Both the position numbers and the translations under genes were made by a program. Below, piece by piece: positions 1 to 8,724 of a stretch of 64,000 nt of DNA; the first letter of the stretch is position 1; each line of letters starts with the position of its first letter. Origin of the DNA: Variovorax sp. EL159 (lineage in GTDB: Bacteria > Pseudomonadota > Gammaproteobacteria > Burkholderiales > Burkholderiaceae_C); contig NZ_FMUJ01000001.1 of NCBI RefSeq assembly GCF_900100965.1, positions 730,272-794,271 on the forward strand, written 5' to 3'. A model generated the notes under the pieces. It was given only the letters and a program-made list of their open reading frames with translations. It had not been told where the DNA came from and did no database searches.

Positions 1-130
1 CACGCACCTGCGCCGCGAAGCCGCGCTTGCCGACCGCCTCGTGTGCATGGCGCAGGGCCGCATCGCCTGCGAGCTGCACCGGGGCAGCGAAGCATTCGAC
101 GCCGCGCTGCGCAGCCTGCGCCCCGATTGA
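1..130 (+). CDS. cydC: CydC C-terminus (partial ABC exporter subunit)
   Basis: The window opens inside a reading frame that ends with TGA at 128-130. The last 42 residues include HLRREAALADRLVCMAQGR followed by a short tail ending SLRPD. This is how the nucleotide-binding domain of an ABC half-transporter ends (the region after the H-loop, with 'ADR' before the last strand). CydC is the thiol/heme-linked exporter subunit needed to assemble cytochrome bd, and cydDC commonly sits directly upstream of cydAB. The gap to cydA is 45 bp on the same strand. Identity rests mainly on that position; another ABC ATPase cannot be excluded. Confidence 0.6.
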   Translation, partial: THLRREAALADRLVCMAQGRIACELHRGSEAFDAALRSLRPD

Positions 131-175
131 ATCCGGATCAGAAAACAGAACAGGGAACATAAAGGAAGAACCCCC

Positions 176-1792
176 ATGGACCTCGACATCGTCGCGCTAT
201 CGCGCCTGCAGTTTGCCGTCACGGCGCTGTATCATTTCCTGTTCGTGCCGCTCACGCTCGGGCTCTCGATCATCCTTGCCATCATGGAGACGGTCTACGT
301 CATGACCGGCCGCGTGATCTGGCGCGACATGACGAAATTCTGGGGCGTGCTCTTCGGCATCAACTTCGCGATGGGCGTGGCCACCGGCATCGTGATGGAG
401 TTCCAGTTCGGCATGAACTGGAGCTACTACAGCCACTACGTCGGCGACATCTTCGGCGCGCCGCTGGCCATCGAGGGGCTCATGGCCTTCTTCATGGAAG
501 CGACCTTCGTGGGCCTGTTCTTCTTCGGCTGGGACAAGCTCTCGAAGGTGGGCCACCTCACGGCCACGTGGGCCGTGGCCATCGGCTCCAACTTCTCGGC
601 GCTGTGGATCCTGATCGCCAACGGCTGGATGCAGAACCCCGTGGGCGCGGCCTTCAATCCGCAGACCATGCGCATGGAAGTGACCGACTTCGCCGCGGTG
701 CTGACCAACCCGGTGGCGCAAGCCAAGTTCGTGCACACCGTGTCGGCGGGCTATGTGTGCGCGGCCGTGTTCGTGCTCGGCGTGTCGGCGTGGTATCTCC
801 TCAAGGGCCGCCACATCGCGCTGGCCAAGCGCTCGATGACCGTGGCCGCCTCGTTCGGCCTGGCCGCCGCGCTGTCGGTCGCCGTGCTCGGCGACGAAAG
901 CGGTTATCTCTCGGGCGAACACCAGAAGATGAAGCTGGCCGCCATCGAAGCCATGTGGGAGACGCAGCCCGCGCCCGCAGCCTTCACCGTGGTCGGCTTC
1001 CCCGACCAGGAGGCGCGCGAGACGCACTATGCGATCCACATCCCCGCCGTGATGGGCCTGATCGGCACGCGCTCGCTCAACACTGTGATGCCCGGCATCG
1101 ACGAACTCGTGAAGCGCGCCGAGGCCCGCATCCGCGAAGGCCTGAAGGCCTACGACGCGCTGCAGAAGATCCGCGAGGCCGGTGGCCCCAGCAAGGTGAC
1201 GCAGGGCGTGCGCGGCGACTTCGAGGACAACGGCATCAACATGGGCTACGCGCTGCTGCTCAAGCGCTATGTCGACGACCCGCGCACCGCCACCGACGAA
1301 CAGATCAGCAAGGCCGCTTGGGACACCGTGCCGCAGGTGGCGCCGCTGTTCTGGCTGTTCCGCGTGATGGTCGGCATCGGCATGCTGCTGATCCTGCTGA
1401 CCGGCACCTTCTTCGTGCTCTCGGCGCGCCGCATGCTCGACCGCTACCGGTGGCTGCTCAAGGTCGCGGTGTTCGCGATCCCGCTGCCGTGGATTGCCAT
1501 CGAGTCCGGCTGGCTGGTGGCGGAGTTCGGCCGCCAGCCTTGGGTGATCGAAGGCGTGCTGCCGACGGCGGTGGCGGTGTCGAACCTCGGCGTGAAGACG
1601 CTGCTGCTGACCATCGCGGGCTTTGTCGCGATCTACACCACGCTGCTCATCATCGAGATGAAGCTGATGCTCAAGGCCATCCGCAAGGGCCCTGAAGCCG
1701 AGCACGCGCCCGACGAAGGCGACGCGCGCTCGCACGTTCCGCCGGCCCACGCGGCCATTCCTTCCTCGTCTTCTTCCGGGAGCGCCGCATGA
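176..1792 (+). CDS. cydA: Cytochrome bd ubiquinol oxidase subunit I
   Basis: 538 aa integral membrane subunit that oxidises quinol and carries hemes b558, b595 and d in the inner membrane. His20 in TALYHF fits the N-terminal heme ligand. The family motif GRQPW is present near residue 450. The segment between about residues 250 and 390 contains KLAAIEAMWETQPAPAAFT and then a long hydrophilic stretch, so this is the long Q-loop (E. coli-like) type rather than the short-loop cyanide-insensitive type. The ATG at 176 is preceded by AGGAAG. The stop overlaps the cydB start by 4 nt, indicating translational coupling. The bd oxidase supports respiration at low oxygen or under respiratory stress. Confidence 0.97.
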   Translation: MDLDIVALSRLQFAVTALYHFLFVPLTLGLSIILAIMETVYVMTGRVIWRDMTKFWGVLFGINFAMGVATGIVMEFQFGMNWSYYSHYVGDIFGAPLAIEGLMAFFMEATFVGLFFFGWDKLSKVGHLTATWAVAIGSNFSALWILIANGWMQNPVGAAFNPQTMRMEVTDFAAVLTNPVAQAKFVHTVSAGYVCAAVFVLGVSAWYLLKGRHIALAKRSMTVAASFGLAAALSVAVLGDESGYLSGEHQKMKLAAIEAMWETQPAPAAFTVVGFPDQEARETHYAIHIPAVMGLIGTRSLNTVMPGIDELVKRAEARIREGLKAYDALQKIREAGGPSKVTQGVRGDFEDNGINMGYALLLKRYVDDPRTATDEQISKAAWDTVPQVAPLFWLFRVMVGIGMLLILLTGTFFVLSARRMLDRYRWLLKVAVFAIPLPWIAIESGWLVAEFGRQPWVIEGVLPTAVAVSNLGVKTLLLTIAGFVAIYTTLLIIEMKLMLKAIRKGPEAEHAPDEGDARSHVPPAHAAIPSSSSSGSAA

Positions 1793-2943
1793 TCCTCCAC
1801 ACACTCCTCGACTACGACACCCTGCGCTTCATCTGGTGGCTGCTGATCGGCGTGCTGCTGGTGGGCTTCGCAGTGACCGACGGCTTCGACCTGGGCAGCG
1901 GCATGCTGCTGCCGTTCGCGGCGCGCAACGACGTCGAGCGGCGCGTCGTCATCAACAGCGTGGGCCCCGTGTGGGAGGGCAACCAGGTGTGGCTGATCCT
2001 GGGCGGCGGCGCGATCTTCGCGGCCTGGCCGCAGCTGTATGCCGTGTCGTTCTCGGGCTTCTACCTGGCGATGTTCGTGATTCTCACGGCGCTGATCCTG
2101 CGGCCCGTGGCCTTCAAGTTCCGCAGCAAGCGCGAGTCGCCGCAATGGCGCGCGCGCTGGGACTGGGTGCTGTTCTTCAGCGGCTTCGTGCCCGCGCTGA
2201 TCTGCGGCGTGGCCGTGGGCAACGTGCTGCAGGGCGTGCCGTTTCGCTTCGGCACCGACATGCACATCTTCTATGACGGCGGCTTCTTCGGCCTGCTGAA
2301 TCCGTTCGCGATTCTGTGCGGGCTGGTGTCGGTGGTCATGCTTGTGATGCACGGCGCGGCGTGGCTCCTGCTCAAGACGGCCGGGCCGGTGGCCGAGCGT
2401 GCGCGCAGCTACGGCATCGTCGCGTCACTACTCACGATTGCGCTGTATGCGCTGGCGGGCGTGCTGCTCGCCACCAGCATCGGCGGCTACCGCATCAGCA
2501 GCGTGGTCGACACGGTCGGGCCATCGAACCCGCTGCTGAAGACCGTCGAACTGCATGCGGGCGCATGGACGGCCAACTACGCCTCGCACCCCTGGACGCT
2601 CGCGGCGCCCATTGCCGGCTTCGTCGGTGCGCTGGGTGCGCTGCTCGGGCTGGTGCTGCGCCGGCCCGTGCTGGCGCTGCTGACGGCGGCGCTGGGCATC
2701 GCCGGCATCATCCTGAGCGTGGGCGCGTCGATGTTCCCGTTCATCCTGCCGTCGTCGATCGATCCGCGCGCAAGTCTCACGGTGTGGGATTCGTCGTCGA
2801 GCCACCTCACGCTGTTCATCATGCTGGTGGTCACGGCCTTCTTCATTCCCTTGATCGTGGCCTACACGACCTGGGTCTATCACGTGCTGTGGGGCAAGGT
2901 CGATGAAAAGGCCATCCGCGACGACAGCGGCCACGCCTACTGA
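1789..2943 (+). CDS. cydB: Cytochrome bd ubiquinol oxidase subunit II
   Basis: 384 aa polytopic membrane protein that pairs with CydA. The N-terminus has the family pattern FIWWLLIGVLLVGFAVTDGF, with the conserved DGFDLG that follows, and later GPVWEGNQVWLI. Length matches the family (about 378-385). It starts in the ATGA overlap with cydA and is followed 15 bp later by cydX. CydB has no heme of its own in the E. coli-type enzyme and stabilises the complex. Confidence 0.97.
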   Translation: MILHTLLDYDTLRFIWWLLIGVLLVGFAVTDGFDLGSGMLLPFAARNDVERRVVINSVGPVWEGNQVWLILGGGAIFAAWPQLYAVSFSGFYLAMFVILTALILRPVAFKFRSKRESPQWRARWDWVLFFSGFVPALICGVAVGNVLQGVPFRFGTDMHIFYDGGFFGLLNPFAILCGLVSVVMLVMHGAAWLLLKTAGPVAERARSYGIVASLLTIALYALAGVLLATSIGGYRISSVVDTVGPSNPLLKTVELHAGAWTANYASHPWTLAAPIAGFVGALGALLGLVLRRPVLALLTAALGIAGIILSVGASMFPFILPSSIDPRASLTVWDSSSSHLTLFIMLVVTAFFIPLIVAYTTWVYHVLWGKVDEKAIRDDSGHAY

Positions 2944-2958
2944 ACGGAGGAAAAAAAC

Positions 2959-3108
2959 ATGTGGTACTTCGCCTGGATACTCGGCCTGCCGCTGGCAGCT
3001 GCCTTCGCCGTACTCAATGCCATGTGGTACGAACTCATGGACGACGACGCCATCCGCAAGGAAAAGCTCGGCATGCCTGAGCCGTCCGAAGGGCAGGAGC
3101 GGCTTTAA
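2959..3108 (+). CDS. cydX: CydX, small subunit of cytochrome bd
   Basis: 49 aa single-pass protein starting MWYFAWILGLPLAAAFAVLN and ending at TAA 3106-3108. The MWYFAWILG start is the hallmark of the CydX/YbgT family, whose members stabilise the heme site of cytochrome bd. One hydrophobic helix (about residues 3-22) is followed by an acidic, charged tail. A strong ribosome binding site (ACGGAGG, 2944-2950) precedes the ATG. It is the last gene of the cydCABX run. Confidence 0.95.
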   Translation: MWYFAWILGLPLAAAFAVLNAMWYELMDDDAIRKEKLGMPEPSEGQERL

Positions 3109-3167
3109 GGCAGGCCCGCAAGGCCCATGAGGCCTGTGGGGCTCAGAGAGCCTCAGGGCCATAGCAG

Positions 3168-3199
3168 CCCGCGGCCCGGCTTCGTCAGTCGGCCGCGGG
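3168..3199. terminator. Inverted repeat between convergent genes
   Basis: CCCGCGGCC at 3168-3176 and GGCCGCGGG at 3191-3199 form a perfect 9-bp stem with a 14-nt loop. It lies between the convergent cydX and GbsR-type genes and overlaps the stop codon of the latter. There is no T-run, so its role in termination is an inference from position. Confidence 0.35.
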
Positions 3200-3769
3200 C
3201 GCTTTCTTCTTCGAGGCACCACCGCTCAGGCGGTCCTTGAGCGTCAGCACCCGCGTCACCGTTGCGCCCATTCCCATCAGCTTCATGACGGTTTCGGGCG
3301 CGAGCCGCTGCACGTCGTCGAACCATTTCATCAGCCGGTCGATCAGGTCGTGCATTTCGCGCATGCGCTCCTGCGCATGGCGCTCGGCATCGCTCGTGGG
3401 CGACTCGAGCAGCGCGTTGCGCAGCATCGACAGCGTGGGCTCGATCTCGCGGCGGCGGCGCTCCTCGGCCAGCACGCGGAAGATTTCCCACACGTCCGAA
3501 GGCGCTTCGAAGTATTCGCGGCGATCGCCAGGGTGGTGCCGCAGGTGCACCAGGCGCCACGCCTGCAGCTCTTTCAAGCCCATGCTCACGTTCGAGCGCG
3601 AGAACTCCAGCAGCTCGGCGATTTCATCGGCATTGAGCGCGCGCTCCGACAGGAAGATCAGCGCGTAGATCTGCCCGACGGTGCGGTTGATGCCCCATTT
3701 GCTGCCCATCTCGCCGAAGTGCGCGACGAACTGGCGGTTGAGGGAAGGGAGGTCGGAGGAGGTGGCCAT
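3185..3769 (-). CDS. GbsR/MarR-family transcriptional regulator
   Basis: 194 aa. The N-terminal half reads as a winged helix: GRINRTVGQIYALIFLSE-like start, then LNADEIAELLEFSRSNVSMG as helix-turn-helix and a basic wing ending RREYF. This matches the GbsR subgroup of MarR regulators, which lack the typical MarR C-terminus. The C-terminal third is helical and charged, ending in a Lys/Ala-rich tail. It is convergent with cydX, so a role in cytochrome bd control is possible but not shown. The regulator also faces the AraC-type gene from downstream in the same orientation (gap 51 bp). Confidence 0.8.
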   Translation of the reverse strand: MATSSDLPSLNRQFVAHFGEMGSKWGINRTVGQIYALIFLSERALNADEIAELLEFSRSNVSMGLKELQAWRLVHLRHHPGDRREYFEAPSDVWEIFRVLAEERRRREIEPTLSMLRNALLESPTSDAERHAQERMREMHDLIDRLMKWFDDVQRLAPETVMKLMGMGATVTRVLTLKDRLSGGASKKKAPAAD

Positions 3770-3820
3770 GCGCCGGATTGTCGCGCTGGATGGCCAGAGT
3801 TTTCGGAAGTTTCCGAAAAC

Positions 3821-4858
3821 TCACTCCGTGGACGGGCCCCGCGACGAACCCCGCCGGTACGAACCCGGCGCGCCGCCCGTCCATGTCTTGAAGGCGCGCT
3901 GGAAGGCCGCGCTGTCGGCAAAACCCAGCTCGTCGGCCAGCGTCGCGAGCGGCACGGTGCTGGTGTTGAGCCGCACGATGGCCAGGTCGCGCCGCAGCTG
4001 GTCTTTCAGCGACTGGAACGAGGTGCCCTCCGTCGCCAGGTGGCGCTGCAGGGTGCTGACCGACATGTTCAGGCCCTTCGCGGTCGTTGCCAGGTCGGCC
4101 CAGGCGGGCCGGTTCTGCTGCAGCACCGCGCGCACGCGCGCGCTGACCGCCTGCTCCGCCAGCCGGGGCAGGATCACATTGGCCGGCGCCGCGGCCAGGA
4201 AGGTGTTGATCGCCTGCGTGTCGCGCTGCATCGGCATGGCGAGCGCGCTGGCGTCGAACCACACGGCCGAACAGGGCTGGCCGAACTGCAGCGGCCCGGG
4301 GAACACCTTGGCGTATCCGTCGGCGTAGTGCGGCAGCGCGAAGCCGAAATCGAAACGCCGTGCCGCCAGCCGGCCACCGTGCAGCCAGGCGGACAACCGC
4401 CAGTACACGCGCAGCATGAGCTCGTGCAGAAAGTTCTGGTGGGTGACGGCCGGGTCGTTGAGCCGGAGGCCGAAACCCGCCAGCGGGCCTTCCTGCAGCA
4501 GCACCAGCGTCAGGTCGTCCTGCAGCAGGCTGAAGGTGTGGGCCACGCGGCGCAGCGCGACCTCGAAGGTGGGCGCGCCCAGCGTGGCGCGCGTCATCAG
4601 CGCGAAGCTGCCGCGGCGCAGCCGGCGCGTGAGAAAGCACAGGGCTTCGTCGTCCAGCCGGTCCATCAGCAGCGCGAACAGGGCGACGTACTGCTCGGCA
4701 GTGACACGCGATCCCATTTCTTCGAGCAGCGCCGGTGCGATGCCGGCGTCTTCCAGCGCGGCATCGACGTCGATGGGCGCGGCGTCGCCCCGGGCGCGGA
4801 TGCCCGAGAGCATGCCCTGCACGAAAGCGATCGGAATAGTTGTGGGCGGTTGCAGCAT
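3821..4858 (-). CDS. AraC-family transcriptional regulator (arabinose_bd type)
   Basis: 345 aa. The C-terminal region carries the two AraC helix-turn-helices: RPAWADLATTAKGLNMSVST with LQRHL, then VPLATLADELGFADSAAFQR with the family FKTWTG. The N-terminal 200 residues match the OruR/ArgR-like ligand-binding domain, with ALCFLTRRLRRGSFALM. A longer frame reaches 4933, but I chose the ATG at 4858 because its first residues (MLQPPTTIPIAFVQ) resemble family N-termini. It is divergent from the acyl-CoA operon across 138 bp, so it is the obvious candidate regulator of that operon. Confidence 0.85.
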   Translation of the reverse strand: MLQPPTTIPIAFVQGMLSGIRARGDAAPIDVDAALEDAGIAPALLEEMGSRVTAEQYVALFALLMDRLDDEALCFLTRRLRRGSFALMTRATLGAPTFEVALRRVAHTFSLLQDDLTLVLLQEGPLAGFGLRLNDPAVTHQNFLHELMLRVYWRLSAWLHGGRLAARRFDFGFALPHYADGYAKVFPGPLQFGQPCSAVWFDASALAMPMQRDTQAINTFLAAAPANVILPRLAEQAVSARVRAVLQQNRPAWADLATTAKGLNMSVSTLQRHLATEGTSFQSLKDQLRRDLAIVRLNTSTVPLATLADELGFADSAAFQRAFKTWTGGAPGSYRRGSSRGPSTE

Positions 4859-4996
4859 GGCGCAGCGATCAGACCTCAAGGATGCCACCGTGTCGATTGA
4901 CGTTTTCTGCAATGCGAACGAAGCGAAGCGCAATCGCCGGGCCGGAAGCTGATTCCTACCATTCGGCTACAGAAAAAAGAGAGACGGAGACACACC

Positions 4997-6556
4997 ATGT
5001 ACATGACCCAGGCGCTGCACCGCAGCGTGCAGCAACACCCCGACAAGGTGGCCGTGCGCTTTGCCGGCCGCACCCGCAGCTTTCGCGAATACGCCGACCG
5101 GGTGGCACGCCTGGCGGGCGCGCTCCAGCAGCTCGGCATGCAGGCGGGCGACCGCGTGGCGATGCTGTCGCTCAACTCCGACCGCTACCTGGAGTACCAG
5201 ATGGCCGTGCCCTGGGGCGGCGGCGTGCTGAACCCCTGCAACATCCGCTGGTCGGCCGCCGAAATTCTCTATTCGCTGGAAGACTCGGGCTCGACCATCC
5301 TGCTGGTCGACGAGACCTTCCGGGGCATGGTCGAGCAGATGCGCGCGCAGGCGACGAGCCTGCGCGAAGTGATCTATTGCGGCGACGGCGCGCTGCCGGC
5401 CGGCATGCACGGCTACGAGCGCCTGATCGACACGGCTTCGCCGGTGCCCGACGCCGTGCGCCGCGACGAAGACCTGGCCGGCATCTTCTACACGGGCGGC
5501 ACCACCGGCTTTCCCAAGGGGGTGATGCTGAGCCACACCAACATGTGCAGCTCGGGGCTGGCGCTGCATGCCGAGCACCTGGCGCCACCCGACGGTGGCT
5601 ACCTGCATGCCGCGCCCATGTTCCACCTGGCCGACATGGGGCTGGCAGCGCCGCACTGGTTCGAGGGCAACACCCATTCGATCGTGCCGGCATTCAGCCC
5701 CGAAGCCGTGCTGAACGCCATCGAGAACGACCGCGTGACCCACGTGCTGCTGGTGCCCACCATGATCCAGATGCTGGTCGACCACCCCGCGATGCGGGAG
5801 CCGCGCGACCTGAGCAGCCTGAAGTGCATCACCTACGGCGCATCGCCCATCTCGGAGGCGGTGCTGAACCGCGCGATGAACGCCTTTCCGGGCGTGGACT
5901 TCGTGCAGGCCTACGGCATGACCGAGCTGTCGCCGCTGGCCACCATCAACCCGGCGCGCAATCACACGGCCGAGGGCCGCAAGCTCGGCAAGCTGCGCTC
6001 GGCCGGCCGTGCGAGCTATTGCATGGAGGTGCACATCGTCGATGCCGACGGCGCCGAGGTACCGCGCGGCACCGTGGGCGAAGTGGCCGTGCGCGGCCCC
6101 AACGTGATGCAGGGCTACTGGAACAAGCCCGAGCAGACGGCCGCCGCCGTGCGCAACGGCTGGATGCACACCGGCGACGGCGCCTACATGGACGACGACG
6201 GCTACATCTTCGTGGTCGACCGGCTGAAGGACATGATCATCAGTGGCGGCGAGAACATCTATTCGGCCGAGGTCGAGAACGCCATCACCCAGCACCCGGC
6301 CGTGGCCGCCTGCGCGGTGATCGGCATTCCGAGCGAGGAGTGGGGCGAGGCCGTGCACGCCGCGCTGGTGCTCAAGCCGGGGCAGGGCATCCGGCCCGAA
6401 GAACTCATTGCCCATTGCAGGACATTGATCGCCAACTACAAATGCCCGCGCAGCGTGGCGGTGCTCGATGCGCTGCCGCTGTCGGGTGCCGGCAAGGTGC
6501 TGAAGACCAAGCTGCGCGAACCCTTCTGGCAAGGGCGCCAGCGCGGCGTGGCCTGA
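4997..6556 (+). CDS. Acyl-CoA synthetase (AMP-forming, class I adenylate-forming)
   Basis: 519 aa. Activates a carboxylic acid to its CoA thioester with ATP. Key motifs are visible: P-loop YTGGTTGFPKGV (about residues 165-176), the YGMTE motif near residue 310, GWMHTGD near residue 390, and the C-terminal catalytic-lysine region ending SGAGKVLKTKLRE. An adjacent in-frame ATG at 5003 is an alternative start; GGAG lies 8 bases before 4997. It opens a co-directional run of five genes to 9555, with a sixth after a repeat, which together could perform one beta-oxidation turn. Substrate unknown; medium-chain, branched or aryl-alkyl acids are all possible. Confidence 0.9.
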   Translation: MYMTQALHRSVQQHPDKVAVRFAGRTRSFREYADRVARLAGALQQLGMQAGDRVAMLSLNSDRYLEYQMAVPWGGGVLNPCNIRWSAAEILYSLEDSGSTILLVDETFRGMVEQMRAQATSLREVIYCGDGALPAGMHGYERLIDTASPVPDAVRRDEDLAGIFYTGGTTGFPKGVMLSHTNMCSSGLALHAEHLAPPDGGYLHAAPMFHLADMGLAAPHWFEGNTHSIVPAFSPEAVLNAIENDRVTHVLLVPTMIQMLVDHPAMREPRDLSSLKCITYGASPISEAVLNRAMNAFPGVDFVQAYGMTELSPLATINPARNHTAEGRKLGKLRSAGRASYCMEVHIVDADGAEVPRGTVGEVAVRGPNVMQGYWNKPEQTAAAVRNGWMHTGDGAYMDDDGYIFVVDRLKDMIISGGENIYSAEVENAITQHPAVAACAVIGIPSEEWGEAVHAALVLKPGQGIRPEELIAHCRTLIANYKCPRSVAVLDALPLSGAGKVLKTKLREPFWQGRQRGVA

Positions 6557-6601
6557 GCCTTTTCTTCTTTTTTTCATCCATTCAACTTCCAGGAGTCCTC
6601 C

Positions 6602-7786
6602 ATGAGCCAAGACGTCCACGTTGTCGGGGTCGGCATGATCCCCTTCACCAAGCCCGGTGCCAACCAGCCGTACCCGCAGATGGCCGCGCACGCCACCAAC
6701 GCCGCGCTGAAGGACGCCGGCATCGGCTATGAATTGATACAGCAGGCCTACGTGGGCTACGTGTACGGCGACTCCACCGCCGGCCAGCGCGCGCTGTACG
6801 AGGTGGGCATGACCGGCATTCCGGTCGTCAACGTCAACAACAACTGCTCGACCGGCTCGACCGCGCTGTTCCTCGCGCGTCAGGCCGTGGCCAGCGGCGC
6901 GGCCGACTGCGTGCTGGCGCTCGGCTTCGAGCACATGAGCCCCGGCGCGCTGGGCGCGGTGTTCAACGACCGGCCGAGTCCGTTCGACCATTTCGAGTCG
7001 ATCACCGACGAGCTGGTCGGCAACGAGCAGGTGCCGCTCGCGCTGCGCTACTTCGGTGGCGCAGGCTTGGCTCACATGCAGCAGTACGGCACGCAGATCT
7101 CCACCTTCGCGAAGATCCGCGCCAAGGCCAGCCGCCATGCGTCGAGCAACCCGGTGGCGCTGTTCCGCACCGTCGTGACCGAAGACGAAGTGATGGCTGC
7201 GCCTGTGATGTGGCCCGGCGTGATGACGCGGCTGATGGCCTGCCCGCCCACTTGCGGCGCGGCCGCCGCCATCATCTGCTCGGCCCGCTTTGCCGAGCGC
7301 CACGGCCTGGACCGCAGCGTGCGCATCAAGGCCCAGGCCATGACCACCGACCGCGCCATCACCTTCGAGAGCCGCGACATGCGCGAGGTGGTCGGCTTCA
7401 GCATGGCGCAGGAAGCCGCGCAGAAGGTGTACGACGCGGCAGGCGTCGGCCCGCAGGACATCGATGTGGTCGAGTTGCACGACTGCTTTGCGCACAACGA
7501 ACTCATCAGCTACGAGGCGCTGGGCCTGTGCCCGGTGGGCGGCGCGGAGAAGTTCGTGGTCGATGGCGACAACACCTACGGCGGCAAGGTGGTCACCAAT
7601 CCTTCGGGCGGTTTGTTGTCGAAGGGGCATCCGCTCGGCGCCACGGGGCTCGCCCAGTGCACGGAGCTGGTCCAGCAACTGCGCGGCACCGCAGACAAGC
7701 GGCAGGTCGAGGGCGCACGCATGGCGTTGCAACACAACCTCGGGTTGGGCGGCGCCTGCGTGGTCACGCTGTACGAACGCGTCTGA
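6602..7786 (+). CDS. Thiolase / SCP-x-like lipid-transfer thiolase
   Basis: 394 aa. The N-terminus MSQDVHVVGVGMIPFTKPG and the nucleophile region NVNNNCSTGSTALFLARQAV (Cys near residue 83) are those of the SCP-x/acetyl-CoA acetyltransferase branch of thiolases. Conserved C-terminal elements include VVELHDCFAHNEL (HDCF), GGLLSKGHPLGATG (catalytic His) and the final GGACVV, where canonical thiolases have a Cys-Gly-Gly. This branch often performs the last C-C cleavage in side-chain degradation of sterols or branched acids. It follows the ligase by 45 bp with its own GGAG site. Confidence 0.9.
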   Translation: MSQDVHVVGVGMIPFTKPGANQPYPQMAAHATNAALKDAGIGYELIQQAYVGYVYGDSTAGQRALYEVGMTGIPVVNVNNNCSTGSTALFLARQAVASGAADCVLALGFEHMSPGALGAVFNDRPSPFDHFESITDELVGNEQVPLALRYFGGAGLAHMQQYGTQISTFAKIRAKASRHASSNPVALFRTVVTEDEVMAAPVMWPGVMTRLMACPPTCGAAAAIICSARFAERHGLDRSVRIKAQAMTTDRAITFESRDMREVVGFSMAQEAAQKVYDAAGVGPQDIDVVELHDCFAHNELISYEALGLCPVGGAEKFVVDGDNTYGGKVVTNPSGGLLSKGHPLGATGLAQCTELVQQLRGTADKRQVEGARMALQHNLGLGGACVVTLYERV

Positions 7787-7797
7787 GGCCGAAGCCC

Positions 7798-8238
7798 ATG
7801 ATCGACAAGAAATGGATCGGCCACGAGCTGCCGGCTTCCGTGCTTCCCATCGAGCGCAGCCGGCTGCAGTTCTTCGCCAAGGCCATCGGCGAGACCGATC
7901 CGGTCTACACCGATGCCGCCGCCGCGCGCGATGCCGGCTACCCCGATCTGCCCGCGCCGCCCACCTTCCTGTTTGCGGCCGAGCTGGACTCGGGTGCCTC
8001 GGACCAGTTGCTTACCGACCTGCAGATCCCGCTGTCGAAGCTGCTGCATGGCGAGCAGAGCTTCAGCTACCACCGCCCCGCCTGCGTGGGTGACACGGTG
8101 ACGGTGCGCTCGACCATCAGCGACATCTACGACAAGAAGAACGGCGCGCTTGAATTCGTCGTGAAGACCTCGCGCGCCACCAACCAGCGCGACGAACTCG
8201 TGGCCGAATTGCGCACGGTCATCGTCTGCCGGCACTGA
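7798..8238 (+). CDS. FAS1-like / MaoC N-terminal-type dehydratase subunit
   Basis: 146 aa hot-dog protein. The start MIDKKWIGHELPASVLPIER and the following FFAKAIGETDPVYTD match the N-terminal MaoC-like (FAS1-like dehydratase) half, with PAPPTFLF in the middle and HGEQSFSYHRPACVGDTV later. The ATG at 7798 lies 11 bp after the thiolase stop. In related systems such a half pairs with a catalytic MaoC half to form a heteromeric enoyl-CoA hydratase. The next gene is just that half. This one lacks an obvious catalytic Asp-His pair, so it is probably the structural or substrate-binding partner. Confidence 0.85.
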   Translation: MIDKKWIGHELPASVLPIERSRLQFFAKAIGETDPVYTDAAAARDAGYPDLPAPPTFLFAAELDSGASDQLLTDLQIPLSKLLHGEQSFSYHRPACVGDTVTVRSTISDIYDKKNGALEFVVKTSRATNQRDELVAELRTVIVCRH

Positions 8239-8257
8239 CCCAGGGAACGCTCACGCC

Positions 8258-8677
8258 ATGAACGCCATCACCTACGACGCCGTCAAGATCGGCGACGAAC
8301 TGCCCGTGCTGCAACTGCCGCCGGTCAACCGCACCACGCTCGCGTTGTTCGCGGGCGCCTCGGGCGACCACAACCCCATCCACATCGACACCGACTTCGC
8401 GCGCAAGGCCGGCATGCCCGACGTGTTCGCGCAGGGCATGCTGGGCATGGCCTGGCTCGGCCGGCTGCTCACGCAATGGGCGCCGCAGTCGCAACTGCGC
8501 CGCTTCGACGTGCGCTTCCAGGGCATCACCCACCTGGGCCATGCGGTGCAATGCACCGGCCGCGTGGTCGAGAAGCTGCAGCACGACGGCGAGCGCTGCG
8601 TGCGCGTCGAAGTGCAAAGCGCCAACCAGTACGGCCAGGTCCGCATCGCCGGCGAAGCGCTGGTGGCGCTGCGCTGA
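8258..8677 (+). CDS. MaoC-family dehydratase (catalytic hot-dog half)
   Basis: 139 aa. Contains the R-specific hydratase-2 motif FAGASGDHNPIHIDTDFARK (Asp and His in the D-H-N-P-I-H element, about residues 35-41), followed by AQGMLGMAWLG. It hydrates trans-2-enoyl-CoA. It starts 19 bp after the preceding MaoC N-type gene, and the two together resemble the ChsH1/ChsH2-like split hydratases of steroid side-chain degradation; that functional parallel is an inference from architecture. Confidence 0.88.
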   Translation: MNAITYDAVKIGDELPVLQLPPVNRTTLALFAGASGDHNPIHIDTDFARKAGMPDVFAQGMLGMAWLGRLLTQWAPQSQLRRFDVRFQGITHLGHAVQCTGRVVEKLQHDGERCVRVEVQSANQYGQVRIAGEALVALR

Positions 8678-8724
8678 TCCATTCAAGAGAAGAAAAGACA
8701 AGAGAAAGAAAGAGGCAAGAACAC

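Noticed and set aside
4859-4933. Longer N-terminus for the AraC-family regulator
   Set aside because: The extra 25 residues show no family similarity and occupy the divergent promoter region; ATG 4858 is a better start.
4967-7735. A very long minus-strand open frame (over 900 codons) opposite the acyl-CoA operon
   Set aside because: It is antisense to genes with clear motifs. Its product is His/Arg/Ala-rich with no domain, as expected from high-GC codon bias.
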